A DNA stretch of 64,000 bases from Limosilactobacillus secaliphilus (GCF_001437055.1 NZ_JQBW01000009.1:187209-251208), one strand, 5' to 3'; numbered from the stretch's first letter, positions 54,431 through 62,383 are shown. A program made the numbers and translations. Notes: generated by a model from the letters alone, not told the origin.

Positions 54431-55365
54431 TACTCATGGTGCCAGAGGTGACGCCAGTGGAAATGACGGAGGCCCAAGATTTTATTCATTGGGATCGACT
54501 GCATAACGGTCGTTAATAGGATCAGTAGCGAGCCAAAGATAGCGGCTACCGTCAAGCGCGTCCCCAAAAGTGTCACGGCCAAGATGGTTGCGACCAAGGG
54601 CTCAAAGGCACTCAAAATGCCCGTCACGGAAGGTGCAACGTAGCGGATGCTCTGCAGGAACAACGTGTAGGAGAACATAGTACCAAAAACGATAATGTAA
54701 ACGATTAGCCACCATTGACCAGTTGTCAGGCTTGGCCAACCATTCTTGATCAACACTGGCAGCATGATGATTCCGCTTACCAGCATCGCCAAGCCGCAAA
54801 CGGCCAAAGCGTCAAACTTCTTCAGTAGTGGTGCCGGCAGCATGGTGTAAAAAGCGGCGGCAAAGGCACACCAGACACCCCAAAAGATCGCGGTCGGCGT
54901 CAATGTTAGTGTGCCAAAGTGGCCGCCAGTCACCAGATAGAAGGTCCCCACTAACGCCACCAAGATGGACAAGCAGTCGATCCGCCGCGGCCATTTATGG
55001 CTAGCGAGTGAGATCCACACGATGATGATCACCGGCTGCAAATATTGAATGACCGTCGCCGTGGGGGCATTACTGTACTTAACCGCCAGAAAATAGGTTA
55101 ACTGCGAATTCAGCATCCCAAATATCGAGAATGCAACCAGCATCTTCAAATTGCTTTTGGAATGGATCAATTCATGAATTTGATCAGGCGACTTCCATAA
55201 GCTCCAAAGAGTGAGTAAAATTCCCGCCGTTAACAGTCTCAAAGACACTAACCAAGCGGTATTGATCGTGGTATTGGAAAAGAGATATTGGGCTGCTGCA
55301 CCAGATCCGCCCCAAAGCGAGGCACCGCCAGCAGCGAACAGAATCCCCTTCAACTGTTTTGACAC
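54430..55365 (-). CDS. EamA/DMT family transporter
   Basis: A 311-residue drug/metabolite exporter-type protein with ten membrane helices in two EamA halves; GILFAAGGASLWGGSGAAAQYLF opens the first and ATIFWGVWCAFAAAFYTMLP the second (given in pieces below 20). Substrate unknown; relatives export amino acids or metabolites. The start is a GTG at 55365, 8 nt after GAGGAGG. It is the last gene of the reverse-strand operon that begins at 60459, 22 nt after the YutG-like gene. Confidence 0.88.
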   Translation of the reverse strand: MSKQLKGILFAAGGASLWGGSGAAAQYLFSNTTINTAWLVSLRLLTAGILLTLWSLWKSPDQIHELIHSKSNLKMLVAFSIFGMLNSQLTYFLAVKYSNAPTATVIQYLQPVIIIVWISLASHKWPRRIDCLSILVALVGTFYLVTGGHFGTLTLTPTAIFWGVWCAFAAAFYTMLPAPLLKKFDALAVCGLAMLVSGIIMLPVLIKNGWPSLTTGQWWLIVYIIVFGTMFSYTLFLQSIRYVAPSVTGILSAFEPLVATILAVTLLGTRLTVAAIFGSLLILLTTVMQSIPMNKILGLRHFHWRHLWHHE

Positions 55366-55387
55366 TTACGAAACCTCCTCAAATCGT

Positions 55388-55885
55388 TTAAGCATATTTA
55401 TGGGCTAACTTACCACACAAAGCTGCGACAATCGCGCCTAAAAGGTCATCAATGAAGGTATTGACATGTTTGGTATCACGGTCATACTGTCGGATGATAC
55501 CATTTTTAACCCGGTCCATGTAACCAAAGTTGGTCACCCCGATCGTGCCATAGATCTCGGCAATCTGGATAGCGAGTGCCTCATCGACACCAAAGACTCC
55601 GGCATCGTTTTTTATGATCGATTCCAGCGGCTCCTTAATCTTGCCTTCTTGGCACAAGCGGTCCAACTCCAAGGCCACCATCGCATTATTGAGCAATTCA
55701 CGTTTATGCAGGACTTGGATCAAGTTCTCATAACACTCATCGACGGTCAAGTTAGGCAGAAACTGTGACTGCAGATTATATGCCATCTGGGCCAGGTCGT
55801 GCAAGTGGACACCACGGTCATGCAGAGTATCGACAACGAAATTGAAGGCCTTGGTATCAGGGTACTTAAAGTTTTTACTCAACAT
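55388..55885 (-). CDS. YutG/PgpA-like phosphatidylglycerophosphatase A family protein
   Basis: A 165-residue protein of the PgpA superfamily, as in Bacillus YutG. GVFGVDEALAIQIAEIYGTIG and MDRVKNGIIRQYDRD, then KHVNTFIDDLLGAIVAALC near the end, are the recognisable family segments with conserved acidic residues. Unlike classical PgpA it lacks strongly hydrophobic membrane helices, a feature of the YutG type, so its enzymatic role is uncertain. ATG 55885 follows AGAGGAA. It starts 1 nt after the preceding gene ends, so the two are translationally linked. Confidence 0.87.
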   Translation of the reverse strand: MLSKNFKYPDTKAFNFVVDTLHDRGVHLHDLAQMAYNLQSQFLPNLTVDECYENLIQVLHKRELLNNAMVALELDRLCQEGKIKEPLESIIKNDAGVFGVDEALAIQIAEIYGTIGVTNFGYMDRVKNGIIRQYDRDTKHVNTFIDDLLGAIVAALCGKLAHKYA

Positions 55886-55886
55886 G

Positions 55887-57053
55887 TTATTTCCTCTTCT
55901 TTTCTGCGTTGACACTTGCTAATAATTTTGCCAATTTATCCCGATGTGCCTGCGACAACTTCTCCAAAGCGACCTTCAAAATATCGGTCTGATTGGTGAC
56001 CAAGTCTCTGATCAGGTTGATTGTCATCTTCTGATAGGCGGCTTTGTTATCATCCACCGTGGCATCAGATTCAACCAATCCCTGACTGCCGTCGATTACG
56101 GAATCATGGTAGACCTTGAAGTCATCATCGGTCCAAAGCTTAATGCCCATGATGTACTGGCCCATCAAGTCAAATGCACGAAGATAAGTGACTGCCGCCT
56201 GCTGATCATTCTGCGGCATGTTAGCCATTAGGTAGGAGCAAGCCGCCGTCAAATCGTCACAAATCGTCAGCGGGTGCTTGCTTAACAGATAATGGTTTTG
56301 GAAATCATCAACGACCTTCAGCACATCTGCTAAAGTCTCCTTGTCGATCGATTGACTCAACCAGTCCTTGAATCCCGCCATAAAATGCGCATTCAACTCG
56401 CGAATCTGCTGACAAGCTTGTTTAAACCCTGGTTGTTTGGGGGTCAGAGAACGTTGCTCAGCCCACTGATCGTAAGCAGCGCGTAACTTACTAGCGTGGT
56501 CCCCTCTTTCGGCGGCCACAGTGATCTCCTCATTGACTTTTTCAGCAAGCAATTCGCTAGGTTGTTGGTTAGGCAGGCAGGTTGCTTTCGTTGTCAATTG
56601 ATGCCCCAAGTTGACCAAATCCTGCATCAAGCGCCCCTCTTCCTGATCGTGAACTAAGTCAATCGTCTGTTCAGCTAGAAGTGATCGGTACTCTTGGTAG
56701 GCTTTTTCAACCATAAAGTTCGTGGTCAGATTGGGTTCAAACTTTTCTCCACTCAAGCAGGCATCGATGTAGGTACGCGCCTTCTCGCGGTTGACCCGGC
56801 CTAAAGCCAGTTTCTGCAATAGTACTTCCTGGAAGACCATCCGGACATCCACCCGCAAGAAGTCAATTCCCGGCACCACAATGGGCGTCAAGGTGGCCTC
56901 GTTGACAAACAAGACCATGTCCATGTCCTTTAACTGGGCCGGCTTAACGTACCAATTAAGTAAGGTCGAACTGCTTTTGGCCTTCTTCTGGCTCGCGTGT
57001 TCGATGGGCTTTTCAGGCCAGTGAATCTTTAATTGTTGAGAAATCTTCAGCAT
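55887..57053 (-). CDS. DUF6933-like protein of unknown function
   Basis: A 388-residue soluble protein. Residues about 30-150 resemble the DUF6933 pattern: LNWYVKPAQLKDMDMVLFVN, TLTPIVVPGIDFLRV and a helical end with YQEYRSLLAEQ. The rest (150-388) is helical, rich in Gln/Asp/Lys, with LTICDDLTAACSYLMANMPQ and a basic C-terminal tail KKRK; I recognise no enzyme motif. It has AGGTGA 5 nt before the ATG, sits 12 nt after the 52-residue ORF and 1 nt before the YutG-like gene, within one operon. No signal peptide. Confidence 0.8.
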   Translation of the reverse strand: MLKISQQLKIHWPEKPIEHASQKKAKSSSTLLNWYVKPAQLKDMDMVLFVNEATLTPIVVPGIDFLRVDVRMVFQEVLLQKLALGRVNREKARTYIDACLSGEKFEPNLTTNFMVEKAYQEYRSLLAEQTIDLVHDQEEGRLMQDLVNLGHQLTTKATCLPNQQPSELLAEKVNEEITVAAERGDHASKLRAAYDQWAEQRSLTPKQPGFKQACQQIRELNAHFMAGFKDWLSQSIDKETLADVLKVVDDFQNHYLLSKHPLTICDDLTAACSYLMANMPQNDQQAAVTYLRAFDLMGQYIMGIKLWTDDDFKVYHDSVIDGSQGLVESDATVDDNKAAYQKMTINLIRDLVTNQTDILKVALEKLSQAHRDKLAKLLASVNAEKKRK

Positions 57054-57065
57054 ACAATCACCTGG

Positions 57066-57224
57066 CTACTTCTTTTGGTTCAAACCTTGCCGGATCAACT
57101 GTTTAGCGGCTTCAGCAACCGTCAATTCATGATTCTTGGCGTACTTCTCTAGGCGTTTATACAATGCCACGTCTTCAACCCCGCGCCAGATTAGGCCCGT
57201 AACTTGTCCGTGTTCTTTTTTCAA
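57066..57224 (-). CDS. 52-residue protein, ribbon-helix-helix-like
   Basis: Small ORF starting at TTG 57224 with AAGGAGG 8 nt upstream. It begins MKKEHGQVTGLIWRGVEDVA and ends TVAEAAKQLIRQGLNQKK. The pattern of a short strand, then two amphipathic helices (LYKRLEKYAKNH and TVAEAAKQLIRQGL), resembles ribbon-helix-helix DNA-binding or antitoxin proteins. It is packed between the alpha/beta hydrolase (13 nt) and the DUF6933-like gene (12 nt). The ribosome binding site and exact fit in the operon support a real gene; the fold call is inference. Confidence 0.68.
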   Translation of the reverse strand: MKKEHGQVTGLIWRGVEDVALYKRLEKYAKNHELTVAEAAKQLIRQGLNQKK

Positions 57225-57237
57225 TCCAATGACCTCC

Positions 57238-58086
57238 TTACTGCTTGTTCCACAAGACCTTCATCAGCCGGCTCAAAATCTCTTTCCGCTGATGAAGCTG
57301 TGAATGATCGGTATGTTTAAAAATGTGTTCATGATAATCAACCTTCTGCCCTAACAAGAGGGTTTTCAGCATTTGCGATTGGACATGGGGAACGGCGCCA
57401 TCCGTCCCCTTTTTCGTTTGGCCCATCCAGTTGTCGATTTGCTTAATACTGGTCAACGAGTGCCGATCGATTGCGTCCTCGAGCTGGGTGAAGTTTTGAT
57501 CTTGAGAACGATGGACCAAAAGCGGTGTGTAGCGTGTCTTGCGGCCAAAACTCTCATCAACTGGCACCCCTAGTAAGATCAAATGCAGAACTTTCACGTC
57601 TTTTTGCAACTTGGGCGAGCGCAGATAGGCATGGAAAAACTCGGTGCCGCCATAGGAATGGGCAACCACGTTCATCTTGTTGATGTGGTAATCGTCGTGC
57701 AGCATAAACATCACCCGGCGCAGTTGCTGGGTCTGTTTCTCATAACCGCTAGTGTAGTTCCAGATATATAAGAGCTGGATGATTGGATTGTGGTGGTTCA
57801 GGCTCCCTTTGACAATCACTCGGCCATTTGGTGCCACCCAGATGGTCATTGCTTTTTGCGCCACATCACCCTTCTGTGCCCGGTGAATCAGCCGCTGATA
57901 GGTCCAGCTATTGCCGCCCCAACCCGGGATCAACAGAGTCGGTGTGGCAGAATAGTTGACGTTGGTGCGCTTAGCCGGAATGGTGTGGGACTGGGCGCCC
58001 TTTAACAGGTAAAGCTGCAGGGCCAATAATATCAGGACAATGACGATCAAAATTCTTAAGAGGTGATGCCCCCATTTAATTTTCAT
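57238..58086 (-). CDS. Membrane-anchored alpha/beta hydrolase (DUF915 type)
   Basis: A 282-residue cell-surface hydrolase. An N-terminal signal anchor (about 7-27, LLRILIVIVLILLALQLYLL) is followed by the alpha/beta hydrolase start TLLIPGWGGNSWTYQRLI and the nucleophile elbow VVAHSYGGTEFFHAYL (Ser about residue 140); the catalytic His is probably in the C-terminal HTDHSQLH. This matches the DUF915 group common in lactobacilli; the substrate is unknown. ATG 58086 follows AGGGGGTG. It lies 27 nt after the PLD/ATPase gene. Confidence 0.87.
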   Translation of the reverse strand: MKIKWGHHLLRILIVIVLILLALQLYLLKGAQSHTIPAKRTNVNYSATPTLLIPGWGGNSWTYQRLIHRAQKGDVAQKAMTIWVAPNGRVIVKGSLNHHNPIIQLLYIWNYTSGYEKQTQQLRRVMFMLHDDYHINKMNVVAHSYGGTEFFHAYLRSPKLQKDVKVLHLILLGVPVDESFGRKTRYTPLLVHRSQDQNFTQLEDAIDRHSLTSIKQIDNWMGQTKKGTDGAVPHVQSQMLKTLLLGQKVDYHEHIFKHTDHSQLHQRKEILSRLMKVLWNKQ

Positions 58087-58113
58087 CCGCACACCCCCTC
58101 TGCGCATGTTAAA

Positions 58114-60459
58114 TTAGCCAAACAGTCGTGCCCAGAAGCCACGTTTCTTCTTTGGTTTCGGTGTTTCGGCGGCCTTTTCTTCTTTTTCAGCTGCTTTATC
58201 GTCTTCGTCATTTGTTTGGTCATTATCGGCGTCAGCAACGGGCTCCAACTGTGGGTTCTCAATGCCGATCCAGTTATAGAAAGCTGGGGCCTTGATCTCA
58301 ACAAATTTACCGTTCTTCCCGTTGATCCCGTCAACACAGAGTTCCACTGGCAGCGCATTCCGATATTCCTCAACCGAATCGCTGGAAAAGCCGTTGAAAG
58401 TCGTTAACTTAGTGATGTCAAAGAGCAGGCTGTTCTTATCCTTTCTGAAGAGGAAGTCCTTCTTCTGCGTCAGGTAGAGCTTAGCCCACTTATTCCGCGC
58501 GTTTTCACCAAAGTCATCGCACAAGCTGTCGGAAAAGTAATCCGGAATCGGCATGTCGGCTAACTGGTAGTAATAACGGAAAATTCGCCGGGTCATCGCC
58601 AAGAAGTCCAGCTGGCCGGTATTCTTGTCGAACATCCGCCAAGGCGTGCTGTCATCTTCCAGGTAGTTGGCCATCCGCACAACAAAGTCCTTGAAGAGTG
58701 TGTTGTCCAGTTTCTCACGGACACCGTAGATATACTTGGCCGCCTCACCCTTCTTGGCACTGTCGATAACCTTATCCAGTTGCAGATAGTAAGTCCGCCG
58801 TGCGGTTTCCCGTCGCATAGTGAAGCCCGAATTGTAGTTGGTCGTCCCAATCAATGGAGCAACGGGCTTAGGGCTGTTAACCAGTTCGTTAGTCGTATCA
58901 ACGATCAAGCGCCGACTGTATTGCGGCTGCTGGAAGAAGTACGGTTCAATTTCATCGACTAAGACTGGGTAAGTACTCCCCTGCATCATGTAGCTTTGCA
59001 GTGCCTGCATGGTCTTGGCCTTACGCTGGGGAGCGTCAACTGGGTAGATCGTCCCAAAGTCAATCATTGATTTGGACGTATTCCAGGTCAACTGGTTGAT
59101 GATCCGTAGCAAGGTTGACTTGCCAGAACCGGCACTGGAGCCCAGGATTAGGAAGTTTGGAATATCGTTCCCATCTTCTGGGTTCAAACTGGCCTTTTGC
59201 CGGATTTCCCACAAGAATGGCGCTGTAAAGGCATACATGATGGCTTCGTAATAACGTTTGCCATAATCAGCAGTGAAATCAACGACGAACTGCTGGTAAC
59301 CGCGGATGACGGCCTCAATTTGCTGCAGGCCTTCCTTGATTTGCGAAACGGTGGCTAACTTACCGAACGGAATCGGATAGGTACCAGCGTCATTTGGCGT
59401 GTACAGACCAGTCTGATTATGGGCAATATTCCGTTCAAGGGGCCGGTCATAAAGGAAGGTGGTGTACTTCTTCTCCACTGCCAAGTCTTGCGGTGAAACA
59501 GAGGATTGCAGGGCATGTTGCACCCGCTTGCTAATCTGCTCACGATCCTTAATCTTTGGATGAGCGGCACGCGGGGAAACGGATTCCTTTTCCAACATCA
59601 AAACAGTGTCTCGCTGCTTAATTGCCCGCTCTTCCATTTCGGCATCATGCGTCCGGTTAGCGGTGACATTCCGCATTGCCAACGTGGCCTGCGGATCAAG
59701 TAGCTGCTTATCCAGTTGCCGCTGAACGTCATCAACAATCAGGTTGGTCATTTCCCGTTGCACAATCTGATCCGTCTCCTCATTGGATAAGATGATGACA
59801 CTATCGTTGTTGCCATTGGCCGCCCGGTTGGCCTTCAATTGCTTCTCCGCAACGGTTAGCAATTCGTTGGTGAAGTAAGGCTGGACAACTGGCCGGATAT
59901 CCTCTTTGAAGTGGTGGAGCAGGTTGCCATACAGTGGATCGTTATCGAAAATCAACACTTCCTCGAACCGGTTGGCTGCCGCATCAAAGGATTCCTTCGT
60001 CAGATTAATCGAACCCAAAATAACCCGTGTATTGCCAGTAACCAGGTTGGCTAAAAGATAGAAGCGCGAGTGCAAGAGCTGGGTCGGTGCAATTTCGAGC
60101 TTCAGCACCCCTGCCAGCGCAGTCAGTTGCAGCTGCGAACTCAAGCCTTGAAAGAGCTTGATAGCCTCCTTATTGGCCGTATTCAACAGTGCATCCGCCA
60201 AAGCGCCCTTCGTCACGTTTTCGAGGTTGCGTAAATGTTGATGAGTCGGCAGGTTGCCCAAGGCTAATTCAACTTGGACAAAGCCGCTTAAGTATTGATT
60301 GATGAAATCGGCACTGATTTGGCCGGTGACCCCGATCATTTGGGGATATGATTGCGCATCAAAAATTTCTTGAATGGACATCTGCGCGTCTTCATGGTTA
60401 TGCACCACATGAATCCGCTTGTCGTTAATATGTGTTTTTACTGGATCTCCAGTCGACAT
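58114..60459 (-). CDS. Phospholipase D-like / P-loop ATPase fusion protein
   Basis: A 781-residue protein with an unusual combination. Residues about 20-190 resemble one PLD/HKD half: LLHSRFYLLAN (H130, R132) and VILGSINLTKESF (GSxN 149-152), then FEEVLIF. The catalytic Lys is replaced by Arg and the expected Asp is missing, so activity is uncertain. Residues 190-420 are mostly helical. A P-loop ATPase follows, with Walker A LGSSAGSGKSTLLR (439-452), Walker B YPVLVDEIEPYFF (497-509) and a sensor-like IGTTNYNSGFTMRRETARR (538-556). The tail is acidic then Lys-rich (KPKKKRGFWARLFG). ATG 60459 follows GAGGAG. It heads the six-gene reverse operon. A role in nucleic acid or phage defence is possible but not shown. 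Confidence 0.85.
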   Translation of the reverse strand: MSTGDPVKTHINDKRIHVVHNHEDAQMSIQEIFDAQSYPQMIGVTGQISADFINQYLSGFVQVELALGNLPTHQHLRNLENVTKGALADALLNTANKEAIKLFQGLSSQLQLTALAGVLKLEIAPTQLLHSRFYLLANLVTGNTRVILGSINLTKESFDAAANRFEEVLIFDNDPLYGNLLHHFKEDIRPVVQPYFTNELLTVAEKQLKANRAANGNNDSVIILSNEETDQIVQREMTNLIVDDVQRQLDKQLLDPQATLAMRNVTANRTHDAEMEERAIKQRDTVLMLEKESVSPRAAHPKIKDREQISKRVQHALQSSVSPQDLAVEKKYTTFLYDRPLERNIAHNQTGLYTPNDAGTYPIPFGKLATVSQIKEGLQQIEAVIRGYQQFVVDFTADYGKRYYEAIMYAFTAPFLWEIRQKASLNPEDGNDIPNFLILGSSAGSGKSTLLRIINQLTWNTSKSMIDFGTIYPVDAPQRKAKTMQALQSYMMQGSTYPVLVDEIEPYFFQQPQYSRRLIVDTTNELVNSPKPVAPLIGTTNYNSGFTMRRETARRTYYLQLDKVIDSAKKGEAAKYIYGVREKLDNTLFKDFVVRMANYLEDDSTPWRMFDKNTGQLDFLAMTRRIFRYYYQLADMPIPDYFSDSLCDDFGENARNKWAKLYLTQKKDFLFRKDKNSLLFDITKLTTFNGFSSDSVEEYRNALPVELCVDGINGKNGKFVEIKAPAFYNWIGIENPQLEPVADADNDQTNDEDDKAAEKEEKAAETPKPKKKRGFWARLFG

Positions 60460-60607
60460 TTGTTTGATCTCCTCATTCTTTTCAGTATAAATACATACAT
60501 AGTATATTTTCGGCTATTTGACCACTCTTTGCAAGCTTTGAGCGGCTTCTCAACCCTAACTTGGCAGATTCCGGACAATTGTCAGTCAAATTAATTTAAA
60601 ATTAGGA

Positions 60608-60636
60608 TTGACAGATAAATATTAAAATGCTTTAAT
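60608..60636 (+). promoter_or_regulatory. Strong sigma-A promoter of the tyrosine leader
   Basis: TTGACA (60608-60613, perfect -35), 17-nt spacer, TTTAAT (60631-60636, one mismatch). Transcription would begin near 60643, 27 nt before the leader peptide start. Confidence 0.85.
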
Positions 60637-60669
60637 AAAAACAATCAATTAACGAAAGGACGTTGTCAA

Positions 60670-60729
60670 ATGCGATTATTTAGCTCAACACACAACTCGT
60701 ATTATTACGGCTATGCTTATTCAGCGTAG
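60670..60729 (+). CDS. Tyrosine-rich leader peptide
   Basis: A 19-codon ORF, MRLFSSTHNSYYYGYAYSA, with GAAAGGA (60654-60660) 9 nt before the ATG and a TAG stop at 60727-60729. Five of codons 11-17 are tyrosine (TAT TAT TAC GGC TAT GCT TAT), far above chance for so short an ORF. It lies between a strong promoter and a terminator that precedes the NhaC-family gene. This is the classical layout of an amino-acid attenuation leader, in which ribosomes stall when charged tRNA-Tyr is scarce. Confidence 0.8.
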   Translation: MRLFSSTHNSYYYGYAYSA

Positions 60730-60901
60730 GCCTGTACCACTTAGGTGCGGACCGACAGACGTTCGCGCCTAAGCAGAGTTGTATTTGAGCATGGCTTTGC
60801 TAGGTGTTTTCAATCTAGTATGGCCAATCATTTGAATGAGTCCGTTAAATACGCCAACTAGATTGAGCAATGTCTGAGTCTAGTTGGCATTTTTGTATTT
60901 T
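60683..60901 (+). promoter_or_regulatory. Attenuator with alternative hairpins and terminator
   Basis: Pairings read directly from the sequence: (P1) GCTCAA 60683-60688 with TTGAGC 60785-60790 plus ACAACTC 60692-60698 with GAGTTGT 60776-60782, enclosing the Tyr codons; (P2) CTTAGGTGCG 60740-60749 with CGCGCCTAAG 60764-60773; (antiterminator) CAATCTAGT 60811-60819 with ACTAGATTG 60857-60865, extended by GGC 60822-60824 with GCC 60853-60855; (terminator) GCCAACTAGA 60853-60862 with TCTAGTTGGC 60879-60888 followed by ATTTTTGTATTTT. The last two share 60853-60865 and exclude each other. A weaker hairpin (60792-60803 with 60815-60826) could sequester the antiterminator strand. Confidence 0.78.
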
Positions 60902-60918
60902 AAAAAGGATTGGTTAAA

Positions 60919-62328
60919 ATGAGTATTTTCAAAAAATCAGCAAATCAAAAGCAAGAAGAACCCGATCTGAGCTTTGGTGAAAGCTTGATCGTCTTAATTG
61001 TTATCTTATGTATCTTAGGCTTCTTAATTATCATCAAGCACCAAGCTCCACAAGCTCCTCTGTTCATCGCGTTTACTTTTCTGGCCATCTACGGCAAGGT
61101 CCGGGGCTTTAGCTGGGACACCGTCATGAACGGAATGCGCAGCGGTTTGAAAGCTGGTGTCGACCCCTTGATCATCTTCCTTTCAATCGGGGTCTTGATT
61201 GCCACCTGGATCTTCTCGGGCACGATTCCAACCATCATGTTCTTTGGTTTTAAGATTATCTCCGTGAAGTTCTTCCTTCCAACCGTCTTCCTGGTTTGTA
61301 CTTTGGTTGGGGTTGCCTGCGGGAGTTCCTTCACGACCGTGTCAACGATGGGGATCGCCTTCATCGGGATTGGGGCAACCCTGAAGATCAACCCTGGCTT
61401 AACCGCCGGCGTCATCGTTTCCGGTGCCTTCTGTGGTTCCAACATCTCGCCCCTGTCCGGAACGACCAACCTGGCTGCTAGCGTTGGGGAGATCAGCATT
61501 TACGAACACATCCGTTCCCTCTTGGTTACCGATATCCCTGCCTGGGCCGTCTGCATGGTCGTCTACACCTTCTTGGGCCTGAATTCAAAGTCTGTCAGCC
61601 TGGATGCCGTTCACCGCATGATGGATGGTCTGCAAAAAGGTTTCTGGATCTCCGGCTGGGCGATGTTGCCAGTAGTTCTGCTGATTGTGTTGGCCGTCTT
61701 ACAAGTTCCCGCAATCCCATCATTGGGTCTGGGTTCCCTTTTTGCCGCTGGCTTAGGCTGGTTCCATGCACCATCCACCAGCATCAGTAGTATCACCAAG
61801 ACGATTTTAAACGGTTTTGTTTCTCACACCGGCAATAAGACCATCGATGCCCTCTTGTCCAAGGGTGGTATCGCCAGCATGCTGACATCTCTGGCACTGA
61901 TCGTCTTTGCCTTGGCGTTAGGTGGTCTCTTGATCCGCTTTAACATCATCGGTGCCATTATCAACCACCTGTCTGGCATTACTAAGAGTTCTGGTCGTTT
62001 AACCTTTGCCACTGCCTTGACTTGTATCGGGGTCAACCTGGTCGTTGGTGAACACTACCTTGCAATCATCCTGCCTGGTCAATCCTTTGTTCACTCATTT
62101 GACCGTTTGAAACTGCCACGTAAATTCATGACCCGGGTCTTAAATGATGCCGGGGCGGCGGTCAACGCCATCGTCCCATGGTCCGTTTCAGGGGTCTTCA
62201 TCTCAGGTGCTCTGCAGATTGATCCATTGAAGTTCATTCCATGGGCCTTCTTCCCATTCTTAGTCACCATCTTCAGCATCATTGCCGGCTGCTTGATCAA
62301 AGCAAAGCCACAAGCAATCGCTGATTAA
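60919..62328 (+). CDS. NhaC-family transporter, probable tyrosine carrier
   Basis: A 469-residue membrane protein of the NhaC Na+/H+ antiporter family with about eleven helices. SFGESLIVLIVILCILGFLI opens helix 1; GVDPLIIFLSIGVLIATWIFSG, CGSSFTTVSTMGIAFIGIG, SGAFCGSNISPLSGTTNLAAS and DAGAAVNAIVPWSVSG are the polar-in-membrane segments of the family (all longer in the protein than quoted). NhaC relatives called YheL are, from comparative genomics of T-boxes as I recall it, predicted tyrosine transporters; the tyrosine-codon leader just upstream supports that over plain Na+/H+ exchange. ATG 60919 follows AAAAAGGA by 9 nt. The gene is monocistronic and ends in a strong terminator. Confidence 0.85.
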   Translation: MSIFKKSANQKQEEPDLSFGESLIVLIVILCILGFLIIIKHQAPQAPLFIAFTFLAIYGKVRGFSWDTVMNGMRSGLKAGVDPLIIFLSIGVLIATWIFSGTIPTIMFFGFKIISVKFFLPTVFLVCTLVGVACGSSFTTVSTMGIAFIGIGATLKINPGLTAGVIVSGAFCGSNISPLSGTTNLAASVGEISIYEHIRSLLVTDIPAWAVCMVVYTFLGLNSKSVSLDAVHRMMDGLQKGFWISGWAMLPVVLLIVLAVLQVPAIPSLGLGSLFAAGLGWFHAPSTSISSITKTILNGFVSHTGNKTIDALLSKGGIASMLTSLALIVFALALGGLLIRFNIIGAIINHLSGITKSSGRLTFATALTCIGVNLVVGEHYLAIILPGQSFVHSFDRLKLPRKFMTRVLNDAGAAVNAIVPWSVSGVFISGALQIDPLKFIPWAFFPFLVTIFSIIAGCLIKAKPQAIAD

Positions 62329-62334
62329 AAAAGA

Positions 62335-62371
62335 AAGCAGCTGTGTCAACAATTGACACAGCTGCTTTTTT
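62335..62371. terminator. Strong bidirectional terminator
   Basis: AAGCAGCTGTGTCAA and TTGACACAGCTGCTT form a perfect 15-bp stem with loop CAA, followed by TTTT. It serves the NhaC gene and the convergent esterase gene. Confidence 0.93.
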
Positions 62372-62383
62372 GCTTAAATTTGC

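Noticed and set aside
60643-60918. Tyr T-box riboswitch ahead of the transporter
   Set aside because: No T-box sequence (UGGN pairing to tRNA acceptor, AGGGTGG-like block) or Stem I pattern found; a translated Tyr-rich ORF with alternative hairpins explains the region better.
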